Assembly: GCA_009760855.2 (NCBI GenBank)
Contig: WPIO01000503.1
Location: forward strand, 1-34,782
Length of the DNA stretch: 34,782 bases
Direction: 5' to 3'
Source of the DNA: Cristatella mucedo
Taxonomy: Eukaryota; Bryozoa; Phylactolaemata; Cristatellidae
Every line of letters begins with the position of its first letter. Position 1 is the stretch's first letter. Positions 31,780-34,782 of this stretch are shown here, piece after piece. The translations under genes were made by a program, and so were the position numbers. Below the pieces are notes generated by a model, which worked only from the letters and a program-made list of their open reading frames with translations, searched no databases and was not told the DNA's origin.

Positions 31780-32112
31780 TTAAATATCTGTTATTCTATA
31801 ATTAGTATCCGGAGGAAAAGGATTAGTAGTAGTAATAGGATTAGTACCAGGAGTAATAAAATATAACAGTAATAACACTACTACTACCTGAATTGTAAAT
31901 AATTAAATTCGTAGTTGATAGTATTACACCATCAACTAGATTAATTTCAATAACATCTAAATCACTTGGAGTAACAAGATTACCATAGTTTAGAACTTGG
32001 AAATCAACAACCAAATATAAATTATTACTCTCATAAAAATCAACTATATCAAACTGTGTTATATAGTACTTAATAGTAACATATAATCACCATCAATTCC
32101 ATAATAAGACAT
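31780..32112 (-). pseudogene. Unknown gene, last of the leftward series, frameshifted
   Basis: MSYYGIDGDY starts at 32112. Another frame continues ITQFDIVDFYESNNLYLVVD (about 32058-32000) and INLVDGVILSTTNLIIYN (about 31950-31898). A third gives TPGTNPITTTNPFPPDTNY near 31855-31800, ending at TAA 31782-31780. The Thr/Asn/Pro-rich beta-type composition resembles a fibre head or other virion part. No tail-fibre repeat is visible. It may be the C-terminal part of the gene next to it (32146-32890) rather than a separate gene. Confidence 0.4.
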
Positions 32113-32145
32113 ACCAAGAAATATAGAAACAAACTAATTTGGCGA

Positions 32146-32890
32146 TTAAAATTTGTGTAAATAGTTTCTAACTATAAATTTTTTGGGACTGTCAGTAGTT
32201 AACGTAAATTTAACTCTAACAAAAGAATAGTTGACTCTAGTTAAATTATCATCCTTTAATATAACCGATCTTTGAGGTATTTGTTTTTCTGTGGAATCTA
32301 AGTAGAAATTATATTCATTAGAAAATGGTAAAGTTATACTATCCAAATTTCTAACAATAATGGCATTATAAATATCTTTTATTTTTATTGTTAACTTTTC
32401 ATAACTTAGCTTTCTATTTGGTACATCAGATAGTTTGGCTAAGCGATAATTTTCATCAACATAACTTGACAGATTTTCTATTCGTGTAAAAGTCAAAGGA
32501 CCGCTAGCAAGTGGTATATCAGGATGAGGATTTCGTTTTCTTAAATTTATAAAATTTACATCAAGTGCGCTATGACCTTAAGTTATTTCACTTGCAACAT
32601 GTAGACTATCTACTGTTAAATCACCATCCACTGTAAAATCTGCCTTAGCATCAGTATACTCTTTTGTCACAATATAATTTCCTTTTATCGGGGTTAGTAC
32701 ATTAACATATTTTTTTGAGTTTGCAGATATATTCCTTCTTATTACTTGATCTGAATCTTTTCTTAAATAGTTGTTATCAGCAAATAATTTTCCAACAGTT
32801 TCTAATGAATCTATATTGTTTCCAATATTCAATATTTTATTTCCTGACATCCAAAGTTCCACTCATCTGCAAATCTTTTCTGTTAGGCAT
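32146..32890 (-). pseudogene. Tail-fibre-like repeat protein, gene C
   Basis: The ATG at 32890 (MPNRKDLQMSGTLDV) overlaps the stop of the gene before it as TAATG. A frame change within 50 bases leads to a repeat unit, MSGNKILNIGNNIDSLETVG then FADNNYLRKDSDQV (about 32845-32740). A TDGDLTVDSL-like unit follows near 32620. TAA at 32578-32580 interrupts, but the same frame continues sensibly to 32146 (HPDIPLASGPLTFTRIENLS near 32540-32480). About 248 residues. Such units in phage tail fibres form a beta-rich shaft; attachment to a host surface is inferred. Confidence 0.6.
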
Positions 32891-33806
32891 TATGCAACTG
32901 CTATATAAACATTAATATTTATCGGTTCACTAAATAAATCTGATCCTGACATTAAAGCAGAAGAAGGAATTAATTTCTTATCAGAATCCAACATAAAACC
33001 GCCGTACAATTGATCAGGCTGTGCTGTTAGCGTTGAAGGAATTCGTAATAACACTTTTATAACTCCATAAACATCAGCAGCTCCAGAAGCAGTAACTGTG
33101 TTTCGAAAAGTCGAATACGTAAGTCCAAGAACAACTATTCCTCTAGGAATAGAAATTTGATTATTAGGTAGCGTCAAAGCTCCAGTAACTGTTGCGCCAT
33201 ATATTGGTGTATTTTGGTATCTCATAAATCATAAATCCCTTAATATTTACAATTGCAACATTTCCATTTAATTTTTGTAGATAGCCAAGATTTACTCCAT
33301 CATTTGGATTTACAGGATCATTTGTATAATAATTGGACAATTATTCATATCCAAAGGTCCATACATTACTACGTTATTATATTTTACAAAGTTAGCATTT
33401 ATATATGAAACAGTTGCAACATTAATAGCGAACGATGGAGTTGCTGCATTAGTAATATTTAGTTTTCCAGTTACAATTAAATTTCCATTAACAGTTCCAC
33501 CAGTTTTTGATATTCTCGTATCAGCATAATCTTTTGTAGCTGCATCACTTGTATTAACAGGATTTGCAAGATCTAAAACTCTATGATTGTTCATATCAAG
33601 ATCACCGTCAGCAGTTGTACCTCTAGATACTTTTGTAACAAAGTATGTATCTATATACTTTCTGTTTACAGCATCTGTAGAATCAACAGGATCTCCAAGA
33701 TATTTTATTAGATTTTGGTTCATATTTTAAGACCCATTCATAATATCTCCTGTCTTACGAATGCAATTCTTTTGATTAAGACCTTTTTACGATAGCCGAG
33801 TGACAT
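32890..33806 (-). pseudogene. Tail-fibre-like repeat protein, gene B
   Basis: It starts MSLGYRKKVL at 33806 directly after a TATAGA motif. Following a frame change come at least three repeat units: KTGDIMNG with LGDPVDSTDAVNRKYID (about 33750-33645), GDLDMNNHRVLDLANP with SDAATKDYAD (about 33605-33525), and MYGPLDMNN with NDPVNPNDGVNLGYLQ (about 33365-33270). The C-terminal part starts MRYQNTPIYGATVTGALTLP at 33225, with no repeat, and ends at TAA 32890-32892. This is the clearest example of phage-tail-fibre-type repeats in the block: a shaft of repeats plus a C-terminal head, about 305 residues. Frame changes near 33765 and 33240-33340 and an early TAA disable it. Confidence 0.75.
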
Positions 33807-33815
33807 TCTATACAA
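33804..33815 (-). promoter_or_regulatory. ATG-abutting TATAGA motif (minus strand)
   Basis: On the minus strand ATTGTATAGA directly precedes the ATG at 33806. The TAG inside it is also the stop codon of the preceding gene. Confidence 0.5.
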
Positions 33816-34329
33816 TAGTAGTAATAAAATCAATATATGTAACATTACTAGCGACTGTAGGATTATCTATCATATACGTGCAGATACCATCAAAATTTAT
33901 AACTAAAAGAAAAGTACCCGATACACCATAAGTGTTGTCACTAGTTAACTCTAAAAACACCCCAGTAGTATTAGAACACCAGAGAATATTAGATACTGTT
34001 TGAAAGTTTGCCACTGAACCAGCAACAAATGTTTTATAAGGCGTTGCATAACCAATTATATTTGCTTGCTGATTAATAACTGCAATATCGGTTGGAGTTG
34101 TCATTAATGTAGAACTTTCTGTTCCTATTCCATTTACAATAATAATAAATATGTTTAGCGGATTAACAGTTGAAGCATTTGTAAAACCATTAGGTCTTAA
34201 GCACAAAGTAGAACATTTCTAGGAAACAACAGATTGCTTGGTTACAACATCTGAATTTTTCAAAGAAGTAATTCTGTTTAATCCTAGATCAAGAGTACTA
34301 TTAGAGTTACCATTGAAAACTTGAGTCAT
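33808..34329 (-). pseudogene. Tail-fibre-like protein, gene A, one internal stop
   Basis: MTQVFNGNSNSTLDLGLNR starts at 34329 with one repeat-like unit (LDLGLNRITSLKNSDVVTKQ). TAG at 34219-34221 interrupts. The same frame then continues for about 136 codons to TAG at 33808-33810, with a non-repeat, Thr/Val/Asn-rich C-terminal domain (for example NTYGVSGTFLLVINFDGI near 33935-33880). About 173 residues: a short shaft plus head in layout. The family link rests on one unit and on its neighbours. Confidence 0.55.
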
Positions 34330-34341
34330 ACTTTTCAACAA

Positions 34342-34660
34342 TCAATAGTTGATTACTTTCAAAGGTCTAGAATATTGATATGCAGTTCCATCAGCAGAAT
34401 TTCCTGATATTCCTTAAATATTATTACAGTTCAACTGGGATAACAGTTTTGTGCTATTCTTTGGAAGTAAGTCAGATAAGTTAGAAATAGATTTCTCCTG
34501 AAACATTAGTTGATACACTATTAAAAAAGTCTAAATTGAGAGCATAATCTAATCTTATTGCATCTCCATCATTTACTGGAAAACCAAGATTTGTAATACC
34601 ATTTCCATTAGCATCAAGGTCACTAAAAATATGACTAATTATCTTTCTAATATTACCCAT
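34342..34660 (-). pseudogene. Tail-fibre-like protein, first of the leftward series
   Basis: MGNIRKIISHIFSDLDANGN starts at 34660 after TATATATAAGA on the minus strand. It contains a clear repeat unit (GITNLGFPVNDGDAIRLDYA, about 34602-34543) and stops at 34481. A one-base frame change near 34490 gives further sensible codons (NLSDLLPKNSTKLLSQLN), TAA near 34415, and then GISGNSADGTAYQYSRPL up to TGA at 34342-34344. About 106 residues. Confidence 0.6.
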
Positions 34661-34782
34661 TCTTATATATACATACACAATATATACAACCAAACAGAAG
34701 GACCTGCAATTGGATGGAAGAAAGATGAAGCAAGTTTGTTTGATGATCTATACACAGGTAGCAGTTCTTATGTCAGTCCAAA
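34631..34782 (+). CDS. Frame leaving the right edge, unknown product
   Basis: Fifty codons are open on the plus strand to the window end. From about 34688 the reading looks protein-like (QTEGPAIGWKKDEASLFDDL, then YTGSSSYVSP), while the first 19 codons overlap the facing gene's start and motif and may not be coding. It is probably the beginning, or a fragment after a lost start, of the next gene of the virus-like element, lying beyond the window. No family is recognised. Confidence 0.35.
   Translation, partial: MTNYLSNITHSYIYIHNIYNQTEGPAIGWKKDEASLFDDLYTGSSSYVSP
34658..34672 (-). promoter_or_regulatory. ATG-abutting TATATATAAGA motif (minus strand)
   Basis: TATATATAAGA directly precedes the ATG at 34660. 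It matches the plus-strand sites in position and sequence type. Confidence 0.45.

Larger units (their letters stand above)
25880..34782. mobile_element. Endogenous virus-like / Maverick-like element with family-B polymerase and tail-fibre-like genes (partial, degraded)
   Basis: This is a block of very AT-rich, densely packed DNA in a more balanced genome. Rightward genes fill 25945-31774: a broken family-B DNA polymerase and six small genes. Leftward genes fill 31780-34660: five genes, mostly with phage-tail-fibre-like repeats. Genes are separated by 0-60 bases, and one pair overlaps as TAATG. The polymerase type is known from Polinton/adintovirus-like elements of invertebrates. No capsid, packaging ATPase, protease or integrase is visible. 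A rightward frame leaves the window, so the right end is missing. Many stops and frameshifts show that the copy is inactive. The class is inferred; an unknown virus lineage is possible. Confidence 0.75.

Noticed and set aside
33808-34206. Separate gene beginning at 34206
   Set aside because: That start would be a TTG codon. The same frame extends upstream past a TAG to an ATG at 34329 with a repeat unit, so it is treated as one gene with an internal stop.
25945-34660. Alternative genetic code explaining the in-frame TAA, TAG and TGA codons
   Set aside because: The stops stand where different residues are expected (for example Glu in HRVLxFDQ), all three stop types occur, and frameshifts are frequent. 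Decay or sequence error fits better.

Overview
The window looks like metazoan nuclear DNA, probably from an invertebrate. The L2/CR1-type LINEs, tRNA-derived SINEs, BED-finger hAT transposons and a probable solo LTR all fit. A lophotrochozoan such as a mollusc is possible, but nothing here fixes the species. No intact host gene, tRNA or rRNA could be supported. Most of the window is transposon debris with non-coding DNA between the pieces. The exception is the right quarter, a strongly AT-rich block with virus-like gene organisation.

Left part (1-9.7 kb): a tRNA-like SINE; a large stretch without supported genes; a decayed AT-rich fragment (about 2.89-3.64 kb, minus strand) coding for phage-tail-fibre-like repeats; a broken BED-finger hAT transposon (about 3.8-6.03 kb) into which a LINE 3' end has inserted; three copies of a second short interspersed repeat; and two LINE 3' ends on the minus strand.

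Middle (9.7-25.9 kb): a full-length but inactive hAT element (9772-12478) with an exact 8-bp target duplication; another tRNA-like SINE; simple repeats; a probable solo LTR (16883-18367) carrying about 122-bp tandem repeats; a third SINE; and several 5'-truncated L2-like LINE pieces. The SINE tail and the LINE 3' end share one hairpin-forming sequence, which suggests the SINE uses the LINE machinery.

Right part (about 25.88 kb to the window end): an endogenous virus-like or Maverick/Polinton-like element. Its rightward half carries a large family-B DNA polymerase of the type found in invertebrate Polinton/adintovirus-like elements, broken by stops and frameshifts and with catalytic acids replaced. 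Six small unknown genes follow it. The leftward half carries five tandem genes, at least four of them with phage-tail-fibre-like repeats. The two halves converge with only 5 bases between stop codons near 31775. Several genes on both strands share a TATA(T)AGAA-type sequence placed directly against the start codon. I saw no capsid, packaging ATPase, protease or integrase; the element probably continues beyond the right edge. The combination of this polymerase with multiple tail-fibre-like genes and an ATG-abutting motif is the most likely undescribed system here. The whole copy is degraded.
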